Under the pieces are notes generated by a model. That model was not told where the DNA came from and did not search any database. It saw only the letters and a program-made list of their open reading frames with translations. This document shows positions 28,135-37,043 of a stretch of DNA of 54,714 bases, in pieces. The DNA comes from Candidatus Colinaster equi (GTDB lineage Bacteria > Bacillota > Clostridia > Lachnospirales > Lachnospiraceae): assembly GCA_018064425.1 (NCBI GenBank), contig JAGHVF010000076.1, positions 1-54,714 on the forward strand. Reading direction: 5' to 3'. The translations under genes were made by a program, and so were the position numbers. Position 1 is the first letter of the stretch; each line of letters opens with the position of its first letter.

Positions 28135-29033
28135 TATTCCGCGTCCTCTTTCTCTACAATCGGATTAATTACAAAATCCAAATGTTCATTAAGTAATCCC
28201 GCCAAATACGAAAAAGCACTGTTGGCCATAATAAGTCCGTCACACATACTCATAAGCTGCAAATCAACATAGCTTTCTGCACCGTAATTGCCCGACACAT
28301 ACACCACTTCAGGTGCAAAATGTAAGCCCAACTCTCCAGAATGCTGATTGCACCAATACAAATCATCCGAGAAAACAAATACTCTGTAATCTTCCTTTTC
28401 CTCGGCCAGTTTGCTCAGTGCCTCATGATAATAATTGCTCTCAAGTGCAAGACCAAGGCCAAGATAATCACCTCGTCTTATATGTACAGCTACAGAATAT
28501 TTCTCTTTTATCTGTTCCATATATGTGCATGCCTGCTTACCCTTAAGCTCCGGGAATGCCAATTCCTTTCTAAACACATCTTTGTATCCGTTGAACCAAT
28601 TGGCCTCTACCCAGTTGCCGTGGTAATACACGTTGGCTGCATTAAGTCCCACAACTCCCGGATAAAAATTGCCTTCCGGCATCATTCTGTATACACGTCC
28701 CTTGAACGGATTTGTCATCTTATAATCATCCGTCTCAGCATACATAATGATATCTTCACCGCAATCAGCAAAAATCTGAGGAATACTCATGCCCTTAGCC
28801 TTAAGGTCAATATATTCACTCCATACATCCGGTTCCATGGCTGTACTTAACAAATTGGCCTTTATACCGAATACCTTCTCAAGCTCATATCCGTTATGAA
28901 CTTTACCTACAAAGTAAGCCGAATCATCAAAAAACCATTTTCCATCCCCCGGTCTTGACAACTCACCATATCTGGCAAAAATGTATTGAAATACCTGATT
29001 TGCCAATCCACCATTTAACAATTGAATTTTCAT
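28134..29033 (-). CDS. Alpha-1,2-fucosyltransferase-like glycosyltransferase (GT11)
   Basis: 299 residues. The N-terminus KIQLLNGGLANQVFQYIFARY is the GT11 opening with GGLANQ in place of the common GGLGNQ. The GDP-fucose binding motif HIRRGDY is near 168-174. FSDDLYWC and MANSAFSYLAGLLN are further GT11 blocks. It is expected to add alpha-1,2-fucose to a surface glycan from GDP-fucose. The frame reaches 29045 with a TTG, but ATG 29033 follows GGAGGAG directly. Together with glf it forms a small glycan operon beside the flagellar genes, so flagellar or capsular glycan are both possible. Confidence 0.9.
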   Translation of the reverse strand: MKIQLLNGGLANQVFQYIFARYGELSRPGDGKWFFDDSAYFVGKVHNGYELEKVFGIKANLLSTAMEPDVWSEYIDLKAKGMSIPQIFADCGEDIIMYAETDDYKMTNPFKGRVYRMMPEGNFYPGVVGLNAANVYYHGNWVEANWFNGYKDVFRKELAFPELKGKQACTYMEQIKEKYSVAVHIRRGDYLGLGLALESNYYHEALSKLAEEKEDYRVFVFSDDLYWCNQHSGELGLHFAPEVVYVSGNYGAESYVDLQLMSMCDGLIMANSAFSYLAGLLNEHLDFVINPIVEKEDAE

Positions 29034-29093
29034 TTTCTCCTCCAAAAATTAAATCGCCTCGGGTGCTACACCCTCTTCTCCCACTTATCGCTC

Positions 29094-29102
29094 ATTATAT
29101 CA
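29094..29102 (-). promoter_or_regulatory. Extended -10 promoter candidate for the fucosyltransferase-glf genes
   Basis: TGATATAAT on the minus strand (TATAAT at 29094-29099) is an extended -10. No good -35 is visible. It lies between the flagellar terminator and the fucosyltransferase start. Confidence 0.5.
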
Positions 29103-29148
29103 TATAATGTCACAAAGGTATAACAGTCTTTCCGGTACCCGGACATAC

Positions 29149-29186
29149 AAAAAACAGGTGACTGCCATCGCAATCACCTGTTTTTG
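29149..29186 (-). terminator. Terminator after the flaG-fliD-fliS genes
   Basis: ACAGGTGA (29154-29161) pairs with TCACCTGT (29174-29181), and the flanking A and T runs extend the stem. The minus strand ends in TTTTTTGTATG, so termination of the flagellar transcript is clear. Confidence 0.88.
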
Positions 29187-29191
29187 TATAT

Positions 29192-29665
29192 TTATTTCTT
29201 CTTATCTAAGAATTGCGGAGTCACCGCTGTAAGCTTGTTTGTCACTTTGTAGTAATCGTATGCGGCACTTGACGCCGTATGCTGCTTGTTAAGCTGTTTT
29301 CGCTCCCTTGCAAAACGCAAATCCATTTGTGCTTTATTTCTGGCTTCCGCGGCTTCAATGTTGGCACTTTTGCTCATAACATCACCGATCAGTTGCTGAA
29401 TCTTACGTATCTGCGTTGCATAATCAGCTTTATTAGCTAACAATTCGCTTTTGATATTCTCATACATTGCATCAAAGCCTTCATCAAGCTTTAATAATTC
29501 CGTAATGAGTTTATCTTTATCTTCCATATTCTTATTGATATCCTCAATCGGTGCACTCTTTGATATCAGCGCTGACTGCTCAATGCACTTATCTTCAATA
29601 CCCTTCAGAATATCGAGTTTTTTCTCAAGACTTTCTGTCAGTATCTGCAAATATCTATCCAACAT
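29192..29665 (-). CDS. FliT/FlgN-like flagellar chaperone candidate
   Basis: 157 residues, almost entirely helical with long heptad-like stretches (DRYLQILTESLEKKLDILKGI, NKNMEDKDKLITELLKLDEGF). It begins on the last base of the fliS stop codon (one-base overlap), the place where fliT usually sits. FliT-type proteins hold FliD before export. Sequence similarity to FliT is not decisive; the assignment rests on gene order, size and coiled-coil character. FlgN has its own gene at 38769. Confidence 0.65.
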   Translation of the reverse strand: MLDRYLQILTESLEKKLDILKGIEDKCIEQSALISKSAPIEDINKNMEDKDKLITELLKLDEGFDAMYENIKSELLANKADYATQIRKIQQLIGDVMSKSANIEAAEARNKAQMDLRFARERKQLNKQHTASSAAYDYYKVTNKLTAVTPQFLDKKK

Positions 29666-30051
29666 TATACGGCACCCTTAGTTCTTCCTGCTTTCATAAC
29701 TTCAGCCCATGTATCTCTCATAGAACGCAAATGAACGAGTACCTCTTCCAATATCTCTTTATCTTTATGAATATTTGCCTCAAAAAGTCTCTGCAGCAAA
29801 TATGTATATACCCTGTCAAAATCTTCGCTTACAGGATATTTACGATCGAGAGTACTGCGAAATTCCTCAATAATACGTTGCACTCTTACAATGTTATTAT
29901 GGGCTTTCTCAATATCCTTTTTCTCTATGCCGATAATCGCGATATTGCAGAATTTGATAGCTCCATCATAGAGCATTAATGTAAGTTCAGCCGGAGAGGC
30001 TGTGAGTATCTTGCTATTGTTGTACTGTGCATATGCATTTGGAATTGCCAT
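29665..30051 (-). CDS. fliS: Flagellar export chaperone FliS
   Basis: 128 residues, all-helical. FliS binds the C-terminus of flagellin and stops it polymerising in the cytoplasm. The family opening is present (NAYAQYNNSKILTASPAELTLMLYDGAIKF), with the conserved LMLYDGA motif. GGAGG precedes the ATG by 9 nt. It follows fliD by 25 nt, the classical order. Confidence 0.95.
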   Translation of the reverse strand: MAIPNAYAQYNNSKILTASPAELTLMLYDGAIKFCNIAIIGIEKKDIEKAHNNIVRVQRIIEEFRSTLDRKYPVSEDFDRVYTYLLQRLFEANIHKDKEILEEVLVHLRSMRDTWAEVMKAGRTKGAV

Positions 30052-30076
30052 ATACGTTTACCTCCATGTGATTGAT

Positions 30077-32104
30077 TTACTGGTTGCTTGGGAACATTCC
30101 CGCAATTGCAGATGTTTTGCTGTTAAGTTCTGCCATTGCTTTTTCCATACGCGTGAACTTGCTGTAATAGAAATCTTCCCAAGTTGCAATCTGCTTCTCC
30201 TGATTCTTAATCTTATCTTTGTACTGATCATATTCGGTCTGCATCTGCTTATCGTTATATACAGTGAATGCAGAACTGAATTCTGTTCTCTCCATCAATC
30301 CGCCAAGCTTATCATATAGATTCTTAGCCAAGCCTGAGAAGAATTCAGCAACTTCATCAGGATTATTGGCTATAGCCACTTTAAGCTTGTCATCAGCAGA
30401 AGATGTAGTCTTATCATCAGGGTCACCATCGATGTGATATGCACCCTTCTCATTATCAGCCGCTGAAAAATAGCTCAATGTATTGATACCGAATTCGCTA
30501 AGATACATCTTTTTGCCATTTGCCATTGTTACGCCTGATGCCATAACCATCTTCATAGCATTGGAAACATTACCGAGAGTCGAGTCCTTACGCAGAAGAG
30601 CAGATTTAATCTTTTTCTCCCACTCCTCAATCTCGTCATCCTTCATTGTCTCTTTTTCCTCATCGGTAAGCATCTTATAATCCTTGGCCGATTCGGCATT
30701 ATAAAGTTTGTCCATCTCATTGACCAGTTCATTGTAATCCTTCATGAACTTCTTAATCATGTCATAGACTCCGGATGTATCCTGAGTTGTCGTCAATGTA
30801 ATATCTTCATCATATGCATGATTCAATGTAATAGTCAGACCGTTTATCTCAAAGTTATTACCGGTAGAAGTATACGTAACATCATTAAGCACTATAGAAG
30901 CATCTTCGCCCTTTACAAAAGTAGCTTTGCTCTTCTCATATGCCTTAACAATATCATCTACACCCTTGGTTGCATCTGCATTTAACTTGGCAAGTACGTC
31001 CGCATCATTCTCCCAGTCATATAAGCTGATGGCATCAGCAAGTTCTGCTGCAGCTGCATCCTTTGCGTCATTCTTGCTGACAAGATCCTCAAATGCTGTC
31101 TGCTGTTCTTTTGCAACATCAAGCTGCAATTGTGCTGTAGCTATTTCAGCATTCTTAGCCTCTATCGAAGCATTCAAAGTATCAATCTCATCAGGGTCTG
31201 TAGCTGCATCAAGCTGTGCCTGCAACACTGTGAGTTCATCCTGAAGTGTTGTAAGTGCCAGACTTTTTTCATCAACTGTTGCCTGCAATACATCGGGATC
31301 TGTCTCTGCATCATCGCCATACTTCTCTGCATATGCTGCAACTGCGGCATCATAATCAGCCGTCAAATCCGTGTGTTTCTTTGTAGCATTCGCGATTGCT
31401 GTTTTATATTCCTGTTTAAGTGCTTCTACTCTGCCTGCAATAACATCATCTTTGTTGTATGACGTATCTGTTAACAATCCCAACTTGCCCAAAGCATCCA
31501 TGCCATCGGCATCTGCTGCCTTGATTGCAAAATTGCCCTTTTCGCCGGTCTCTTTTGCACTTATATAGAATCTCTGATTCTTGGAATCAAAATTGCAATT
31601 AACACCTGCTTCTTTTACGGCATCGGCTATTTGAGCCATCGTTGTGGTATCGCTTATCTCTATTTCCGTATCTTTACCGTTCACCGTTACAGTGAATTTG
31701 CTGCCGGCTTTTATTCCAAGCAATTCCGTAGCAAGGCCCGTAGCTCCAACTTTACCGGTACTGTTTAACTTCGCTCCGGTTAAGTAAGCGGCTTTTGCCA
31801 TATTTGTAATCTTAAGTGTCTGTACAGCTTCGGGAGCGATTGAATCTGTAAGTATCGTAACCGCATCCGAGCTTGCCTTAGTCATCTTTTTGCTGTAATC
31901 AGACTTAAGACGCATATCACTAAGTGTTGTGCTGTACAAATTATATATTTTACTGTTTATTTCTTTCCAGGAATCCTGTTTCCAAGATAATTTCTTTTGA
32001 TCCTGCTCAAGAGTTATCTTTTTCTGCGACTTTGCCTTAACCAATTCTTCAACAATCGCATCGGTATCCATTCCTGAATTGAGTCCTGATAATCTGATTG
32101 CCAT
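30077..32104 (-). CDS. fliD: Flagellar filament cap protein FliD with a helical insertion
   Basis: 675 residues, well above the usual 450-500. The N-terminal motif RLSGLNSGMDTDAIVEELV and the C-terminal FliD_C region (DYNELVNEMDKLYN, LSEFGINTLSY, FTRMEKAMAELNS) are typical. Residues about 222-398 are an extra stretch rich in Ala, Asp, Glu and Lys, with coiled-coil pattern, placed inside the D2/D3 beta region just before the DASIVLNDVTYTST strand. It caps the growing filament and directs flagellin folding. The start at 32104 follows AAAGAGGTG; the upstream frame to 32125 is not needed. Confidence 0.95.
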   Translation of the reverse strand: MAIRLSGLNSGMDTDAIVEELVKAKSQKKITLEQDQKKLSWKQDSWKEINSKIYNLYSTTLSDMRLKSDYSKKMTKASSDAVTILTDSIAPEAVQTLKITNMAKAAYLTGAKLNSTGKVGATGLATELLGIKAGSKFTVTVNGKDTEIEISDTTTMAQIADAVKEAGVNCNFDSKNQRFYISAKETGEKGNFAIKAADADGMDALGKLGLLTDTSYNKDDVIAGRVEALKQEYKTAIANATKKHTDLTADYDAAVAAYAEKYGDDAETDPDVLQATVDEKSLALTTLQDELTVLQAQLDAATDPDEIDTLNASIEAKNAEIATAQLQLDVAKEQQTAFEDLVSKNDAKDAAAAELADAISLYDWENDADVLAKLNADATKGVDDIVKAYEKSKATFVKGEDASIVLNDVTYTSTGNNFEINGLTITLNHAYDEDITLTTTQDTSGVYDMIKKFMKDYNELVNEMDKLYNAESAKDYKMLTDEEKETMKDDEIEEWEKKIKSALLRKDSTLGNVSNAMKMVMASGVTMANGKKMYLSEFGINTLSYFSAADNEKGAYHIDGDPDDKTTSSADDKLKVAIANNPDEVAEFFSGLAKNLYDKLGGLMERTEFSSAFTVYNDKQMQTEYDQYKDKIKNQEKQIATWEDFYYSKFTRMEKAMAELNSKTSAIAGMFPSNQ

Positions 32105-32169
32105 ATCTGCACCTCTTTCCGACATCCGTGTCTTCTGTTATGCTTCCTCTGTGCTGTACGTGTTTCTCG

Positions 32170-32604
32170 TTATCGCTTCTCGTCAACGAGAATTCCTGCC
32201 ATCTCCCATACTCTTGCAATCATATCAAGAGTTTTCTCGGGAGGAAGTTCTTTAATAAGTTCCTTTGTCTCTTTATCAACAAGCTTGATTGTTACTCTGT
32301 TTGTTCCTTCATGAATACCGAAAACAGCTTCCGTATTACCGAAATTCTTATTCATATCGGATACGGCCTTCTTGATGTATTCAAGTTCCGCTTCAGTCTG
32401 TTCCTTTGCATTGGAATTGTCGCCCTTTGTATTGGATTCCGATGTCTTTGCTACCACTGAAGTGTTATCGTCTAATTTGGGTGTTGCGGAATTAGTTGCA
32501 AGTGCATCCACATTCTGTACATTACTTGTAGTATCAATCGGCTGTACTCTGACTGTCGACTGTACCTGCATAGCAGTCATGCTTCCAATAGGTTCTATTG
32601 CCAT
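32170..32604 (-). CDS. flaG: FlaG family flagellar protein
   Basis: 144 residues. The N-terminal 70 are low-complexity (Ser/Thr/Asn/Gln-rich). The C-terminal 75 form the FlaG domain, with VFGIHEGTNRVTIKLVDKETK and ELIKELPPEKTLDMIARV. FlaG affects filament length in several bacteria. The start at ATG 32604 lies just after GGAGGTGA. Gene order flaG-fliD-fliS is standard. Confidence 0.93.
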   Translation of the reverse strand: MAIEPIGSMTAMQVQSTVRVQPIDTTSNVQNVDALATNSATPKLDDNTSVVAKTSESNTKGDNSNAKEQTEAELEYIKKAVSDMNKNFGNTEAVFGIHEGTNRVTIKLVDKETKELIKELPPEKTLDMIARVWEMAGILVDEKR

Positions 32605-32680
32605 ATCATTCACCTCCGTAATCGTATCAAATGTTCAATCTCATACATATGATAAATCCGCGTCATTTAGCATACATACG

Positions 32681-32713
32681 AAAAAAGGTTAGCAGATTTG
32701 TTCTGCTAACCTA
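32681..32713 (-). terminator. Terminator after csrA, overlapping the flaG promoter region
   Basis: AGGTTAGCAGA (32686-32696) pairs with TCTGCTAACCT (32702-32712) and is followed by TTTTTTCG on the minus strand. It ends the flgM-to-csrA transcript. Confidence 0.88.
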
Positions 32714-32714
32714 T

Positions 32715-32742
32715 ATATCGGTATTTTTGTACAATTAATTTA
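32715..32742 (-). promoter_or_regulatory. Candidate sigma-28 (SigD-type) promoter for flaG-fliD-fliS
   Basis: TAAA (32739-32742), a 16-nt spacer, then ACCGATAT (32715-32722). This differs from the Bacillota consensus TAAA-N15-GCCGATAT by one base and one spacer position. The start would fall near 32708, inside the 5' arm of the terminator hairpin, so only readthrough transcripts form the full terminator. Confidence 0.45.
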
Positions 32743-32754
32743 TAGAAAAAAATA

Positions 32755-32976
32755 CTATTTCTTAAGAAAATCTGCCAGAGCAACAAGACCTTCCGCGTTA
32801 CCTGCATCTGCATTCTCCTGCTGTATCTGAAGATATACTTCCTTTCTGTAAATAGGCACTTCCTTCGGTGCACTTATTCCTATTTTAACCTGATCGCCCT
32901 TTATCTCAAGAATGGTTACTTCCACATTGTTATTTATAACGAGCGCCTCGTTTTTCTTACGTGATAATGCTAACAT
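32755..32976 (-). CDS. csrA: Carbon storage regulator CsrA
   Basis: 73 residues. The N-terminal MLALSRKKNEALVINNNVEV and the GISAPKEVPIYRKEVYLQI block are the RNA-binding beta sheets of CsrA. It represses translation by binding GGA-containing mRNA leaders, in Bacillota most notably flagellin mRNA. FliW, encoded just upstream, is its protein antagonist. AGGAGG precedes the ATG. Confidence 0.97.
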   Translation of the reverse strand: MLALSRKKNEALVINNNVEVTILEIKGDQVKIGISAPKEVPIYRKEVYLQIQQENADAGNAEGLVALADFLKK

Positions 32977-33007
32977 AATGTCCTCCTATCTTCGAGTGTC
33001 CACTCGT

Positions 33008-33466
33008 CTACTTCTGCTCCTTCATCTTCTCAAGTATATCATATATTGGGAAACGTACAGGGAACTGATCCGAATCCACAATTATCTGACATGCCTTACG
33101 CTCATCAGCGTTGATTACGAAAGGTGCCTGCAAATTAACGGTCATCTTCGTGATATCCTTCGGAACAGTAAGTGTAACAAGCACAAGCACAGATTCCGGA
33201 TTGAATTCTCCGATAGGCTTAAGCAATTCATCTTCTACAATCGGATTATAATCCGGCGATACTGTAAGAGGATCCATAACAGGCATTGCAAAATTAGGCT
33301 CCTGCATTGACTGCATCCATCTAATAGAGCTTCCGATGCCCTTGTCTGCATCATGCAACAGAGCAAAGTCCGTAAGCTGTGGGAATCCGACAATACCACC
33401 CGGGAAGCGGATGATCTTGTCATCTTCAATATCAATCTCTCCAAAAATTCTAGTTGTTATCTTCAT
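33008..33466 (-). CDS. fliW: Flagellar assembly factor FliW
   Basis: 152 residues with the family opening (TRIFGEIDIEDDKIIRFPGG) and the GFPQLTDFALL segment. FliW binds CsrA allosterically and is released by flagellin, which couples flagellin translation to secretion. The fliW-csrA pair downstream of flgL is the usual Bacillota arrangement. AAGGAGG precedes the start. Confidence 0.97.
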   Translation of the reverse strand: MKITTRIFGEIDIEDDKIIRFPGGIVGFPQLTDFALLHDADKGIGSSIRWMQSMQEPNFAMPVMDPLTVSPDYNPIVEDELLKPIGEFNPESVLVLVTLTVPKDITKMTVNLQAPFVINADERKACQIIVDSDQFPVRFPIYDILEKMKEQK

Positions 33467-33476
33467 ATCGTCCTCC

Positions 33477-35087
33477 TTAGATGTAGTTCATCAGGCTTGT
33501 CTGCAATATCTTACTTGTACTCATAAGCGCCGCCTGATACGTAAGCTCTGCTCCCTTGAGTTCTATGGCAACATCGGTAATATCAATGTTCTCGTTCTCC
33601 GACTGTAATGTCTCAAAGTTGGTTTTCTGGCTCATCAATCTGTTCTTAATAAGTTCCAGTTTCTTCTCACGTGTACCGCAATTGGTTGTTGCATAATTGG
33701 CGACGTTCAAGTGATTCTGCATTTTTGTAATGCTTGTCTCAAACAGTTTCTGATTTTTCTCTTTAAGATATGTAAGAGACTTATTGGCTGCATCTATCTG
33801 TTTATTTATTATATCAAGTTTTTCGTCATATGTGGGATCGGATGCATCCAAATCTTCTTTTATTTGATTTAATCTCTTCAATGTTGTCTCCATATCAACA
33901 ACACCCTGCATTGAATTAAGCAAATCATCAACATCACGTCCGATAGCATGTGTAAACACTTCATCAGCCGTTGTGTTAACTCTGATTGATTGATTAAGTC
34001 CCACATCATACTCAATAGACTGTTTCTCATACAATCCTCTGAGATAATCCTGATTGTATTTTATCCAATTGGTTGTATCGGCATCAGACATATCGGTACA
34101 TGCAAAATAGTGTTCCGGTTTAAGATCGTCCAATTTCCATCTGCTTTTTTCATAAGTAATACGTATCTCAGCTTCATCCGTAGTTGCTGTGGTAACATCA
34201 TCCTTAAGTGCCATCAGTTTTTCATATATGGATTTGCTGATAAGCATCTCGCCGGTCTCCGGAATAACTATCGCTCTATCGGTAACCGTACCCGGAGGTG
34301 TAGACGCAAGTGCGACCTCATTTGCTTTATCAGTAGCAATCATCTCATCGTACGGATTCGGTGTAGCAGTGTTGGATATAAGCTCGGCATTAATACTTGT
34401 ACCATCCATCAATGTGATTGTCGGTACATTGGTAGTTGCCTCGTTATCAACATTTGAGTACGATAATCTGATACGATAGATATTATTCTCCGCAATATCC
34501 TGCTCAACAATATCCGCATTGGTTCCCGTATTATAATTAACTTCATTAATACTATTCAAGTAATCAGAATTAACATATGTAATTTCATCAATCACATCAT
34601 TATTAATCTGCTCTGTAATGGAATATTTCTTATTCTCGGCTGCCGTAAACTTAAGTGTAGTCTCCGTTCTGTAACCGGTAAATACACTTCTGCCTGCATA
34701 ATCGGCATTACCTGTCGAATATACTTCATCTCTAAGTGCAGATAATTCATTCAAAATAGTCTGTCTGTCAGATGCGGTAAGCTTTTCACTCGACCCCTTT
34801 GTACACTGTGAAATCATATCCGTAAGTACACTTGATACTGTAGTAAGCGCATCTTCCGTTACCGACATCCAGCTCTCTGCATCCGGAATATTTTTTGAAT
34901 AATACTGTACCACCTGGCTTACATTGGTACGAAGTCTAAGTGCACGAATGGCAACAACCGGATCATCCGAAGGACGTACAATCTTCTTCTCAGTAGACAT
35001 CTGATTGTTCAGTTTGTCCTGAAGCACTTTGTTATTATTTATGTTGTTGACCGAGTTATGTTGAATAACCTTTGTTGTAATTCTCAT
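33477..35087 (-). CDS. flgL: Flagellar hook-associated protein 3 FlgL
   Basis: 536 residues. The N-terminus MRITTKVIQHNSVNNINNN and the conserved EKKIVRPSDDPVVAIRALRL identify FlgL. The C-terminal helix carries the flagellin-like LKGAELTYQAALMSTSKILQ. It forms the junction between FlgK and the filament. It is longer than the ~300-residue FlgL of Bacillus because of a large central variable region (about 130-340). Confidence 0.95.
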   Translation of the reverse strand: MRITTKVIQHNSVNNINNNKVLQDKLNNQMSTEKKIVRPSDDPVVAIRALRLRTNVSQVVQYYSKNIPDAESWMSVTEDALTTVSSVLTDMISQCTKGSSEKLTASDRQTILNELSALRDEVYSTGNADYAGRSVFTGYRTETTLKFTAAENKKYSITEQINNDVIDEITYVNSDYLNSINEVNYNTGTNADIVEQDIAENNIYRIRLSYSNVDNEATTNVPTITLMDGTSINAELISNTATPNPYDEMIATDKANEVALASTPPGTVTDRAIVIPETGEMLISKSIYEKLMALKDDVTTATTDEAEIRITYEKSRWKLDDLKPEHYFACTDMSDADTTNWIKYNQDYLRGLYEKQSIEYDVGLNQSIRVNTTADEVFTHAIGRDVDDLLNSMQGVVDMETTLKRLNQIKEDLDASDPTYDEKLDIINKQIDAANKSLTYLKEKNQKLFETSITKMQNHLNVANYATTNCGTREKKLELIKNRLMSQKTNFETLQSENENIDITDVAIELKGAELTYQAALMSTSKILQTSLMNYI

Positions 35088-35110
35088 AATATCCCGTCCT
35101 TTTCTGCAGG

Positions 35111-37021
35111 TTATACACCTGTCTCAAGAATCAGTCTGTCATATACTTCCGTAAGCGTCTGTATCATCTTCGATGCCAAAGTATATGCATTCTGGTATTT
35201 TACCAAATTAACCGCTTCGTCATCGCTGTCCACACCGGATATCGATATTCTCTGATTGTTAATCGAATTACCAATATTGGTATAATTCTTGCAAAATGTA
35301 TTTGCGTTCTTGGCATTGAGAGCCACATCCGACAACACGCATGTCAAAAATTCAGCTGTAGCAGCGCCTCTGTAGTTAGCCACTTTCTTATTGGTAGTCA
35401 TATCAATAAGTGCTCCGACATTGTCATAAGCATCCGTACCTGCAGAGGGGTCCTTCTTTGTAGCTAACAAATCGGCATTATCAATCATTGCCGTCAATAT
35501 CGTGAAGTTCTTCGCCGTCAGCCAGTAATAGCTGTCATCGCGAACATCTACATCTTCCGTAGTTCCCGTATTATACTGCTTGGTAAACATGAACTGATCT
35601 TCATCAGTAGCATGGTCACCTGTGAAAAGCAATACACCCTTTTCACCCTCAGAAGAATAACCGTTTAGAAGTATGTTATTGAATACTCCCGAAAAGATAC
35701 GGCACCATTCATTAAGCTGCTGTTGATAATACGGTATACCCTGATAGCTGATTGCTATACCGACTTCAGCCTCTTTGCCCACCTTTGCGCCGGACACCGG
35801 AGCCTCGCTCTTTGTTTCATCGATCTTAAAGGTATACGTATATTCGCCGGTTGTCTCATCATAATGATATGCCCAACCGTCATAGTAGTATTCCTGATTG
35901 GCTATAGTGATATTGCCGCCTGTATCGGACAATGTGCACTTGTTCAAATCTTTCAGATAATCTCTTGTCGCCGCAACAGTTATCTCTCTGATAACATGTC
36001 CTTCGGCATCTGTTTCGGTAGTCTGCTCCACGGCAACGATTTTACCGACAAAGTTCTCAGCATTATTACCGTCACGAAGTTCTACCAACCCCTGAAGTTC
36101 ACCGCCAAGCAATGTATTGTGAAGATTGAATTCGTCACCCAAAGCGCCTGTCATGGTATTGGTTACCCAGAAAGTATCGTACAAGCCATCAATATCCGAC
36201 TGGTTAACTTTTTCTTCCGTGCTTCTGGCAATACATGCAAGTGTATTGTAATCAGATGTATCAATAAGCGTCTGACCACCTGCTATCTTAACGATAAATT
36301 GATGTCCGCCCGTCTCTCGGTCCGGGTCATTGGAATCTATAATCGGATATTCCTTGGCATCAATATTAACAATTGATGACATCTCATCAAGTAAAAGTGT
36401 TCTCTTATCTCTTAATTCATTAGCAGTTCCGCCGGATATCTCTATTACGTTGATTTGCTTATTAATAGTAGCAATCTCGCTTGCAAGAGAGTTAATCTCG
36501 TCAATTTTTAACTTAATCTCGGAATTGATATCCTTCTGCACCTGCTCCATGCTGCTTGCCATTGAATTGAAGTATTCACACAGATTAGCCGCAAAGCCAA
36601 CAAATTGTGCTTTTGTGGAATTGGCTGCAGGATTCTTCTTCACTTCCGCAAGTGCTGCCGAAAAATGATTGAATGTTGTACTAAAGCCTTCGATCGTACT
36701 GTCATCCTTGAAATAATCTTCAACCTGCTTCATATAGTATTCCTTCATACTATATTCACCGGTCTTTGTATTATTATTCCAATACTTGGTATCGTAGAAT
36801 TCATCATGTACACGCTCGATAGACAAAGTCTCTACACCGGCGCCGGCACATCCGTAAGTAGTCCACACTCTAAGTGCTTCAGCTGCCTGCGAATTGACTT
36901 CCTGGCGGCTATAGCCCTCTGTCTCAGCATTGGAGATATTATTAGATGTCGTATTAAGGCCGGCATTGGAATTAAGCAATCCGGTATATGCAATATTAAG
37001 TCCGAAAAATTGTGATGGCAT
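35111..37021 (-). CDS. flgK: Flagellar hook-associated protein FlgK, copy 1
   Basis: 636 residues. The N-terminus has GLNIAYTGLLNSNAGLNTTS and NNISNAETEGYSRQ, and the C-terminus has VNLVKYQNAYTLASKMIQT. Both are flagellar rod/hook family helices. It is the second of two adjacent FlgK genes. Compared with copy 2 it has the opening QFFGLNIA instead of GSLYIGVSGL. AAAGGAG precedes the start. It lies 23 nt from copy 2, so both belong to the same transcript. Confidence 0.95.
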   Translation of the reverse strand: MPSQFFGLNIAYTGLLNSNAGLNTTSNNISNAETEGYSRQEVNSQAAEALRVWTTYGCAGAGVETLSIERVHDEFYDTKYWNNNTKTGEYSMKEYYMKQVEDYFKDDSTIEGFSTTFNHFSAALAEVKKNPAANSTKAQFVGFAANLCEYFNSMASSMEQVQKDINSEIKLKIDEINSLASEIATINKQINVIEISGGTANELRDKRTLLLDEMSSIVNIDAKEYPIIDSNDPDRETGGHQFIVKIAGGQTLIDTSDYNTLACIARSTEEKVNQSDIDGLYDTFWVTNTMTGALGDEFNLHNTLLGGELQGLVELRDGNNAENFVGKIVAVEQTTETDAEGHVIREITVAATRDYLKDLNKCTLSDTGGNITIANQEYYYDGWAYHYDETTGEYTYTFKIDETKSEAPVSGAKVGKEAEVGIAISYQGIPYYQQQLNEWCRIFSGVFNNILLNGYSSEGEKGVLLFTGDHATDEDQFMFTKQYNTGTTEDVDVRDDSYYWLTAKNFTILTAMIDNADLLATKKDPSAGTDAYDNVGALIDMTTNKKVANYRGAATAEFLTCVLSDVALNAKNANTFCKNYTNIGNSINNQRISISGVDSDDEAVNLVKYQNAYTLASKMIQTLTEVYDRLILETGV

Positions 37022-37043
37022 CTTAATGTCTCCTTTCTGAATT

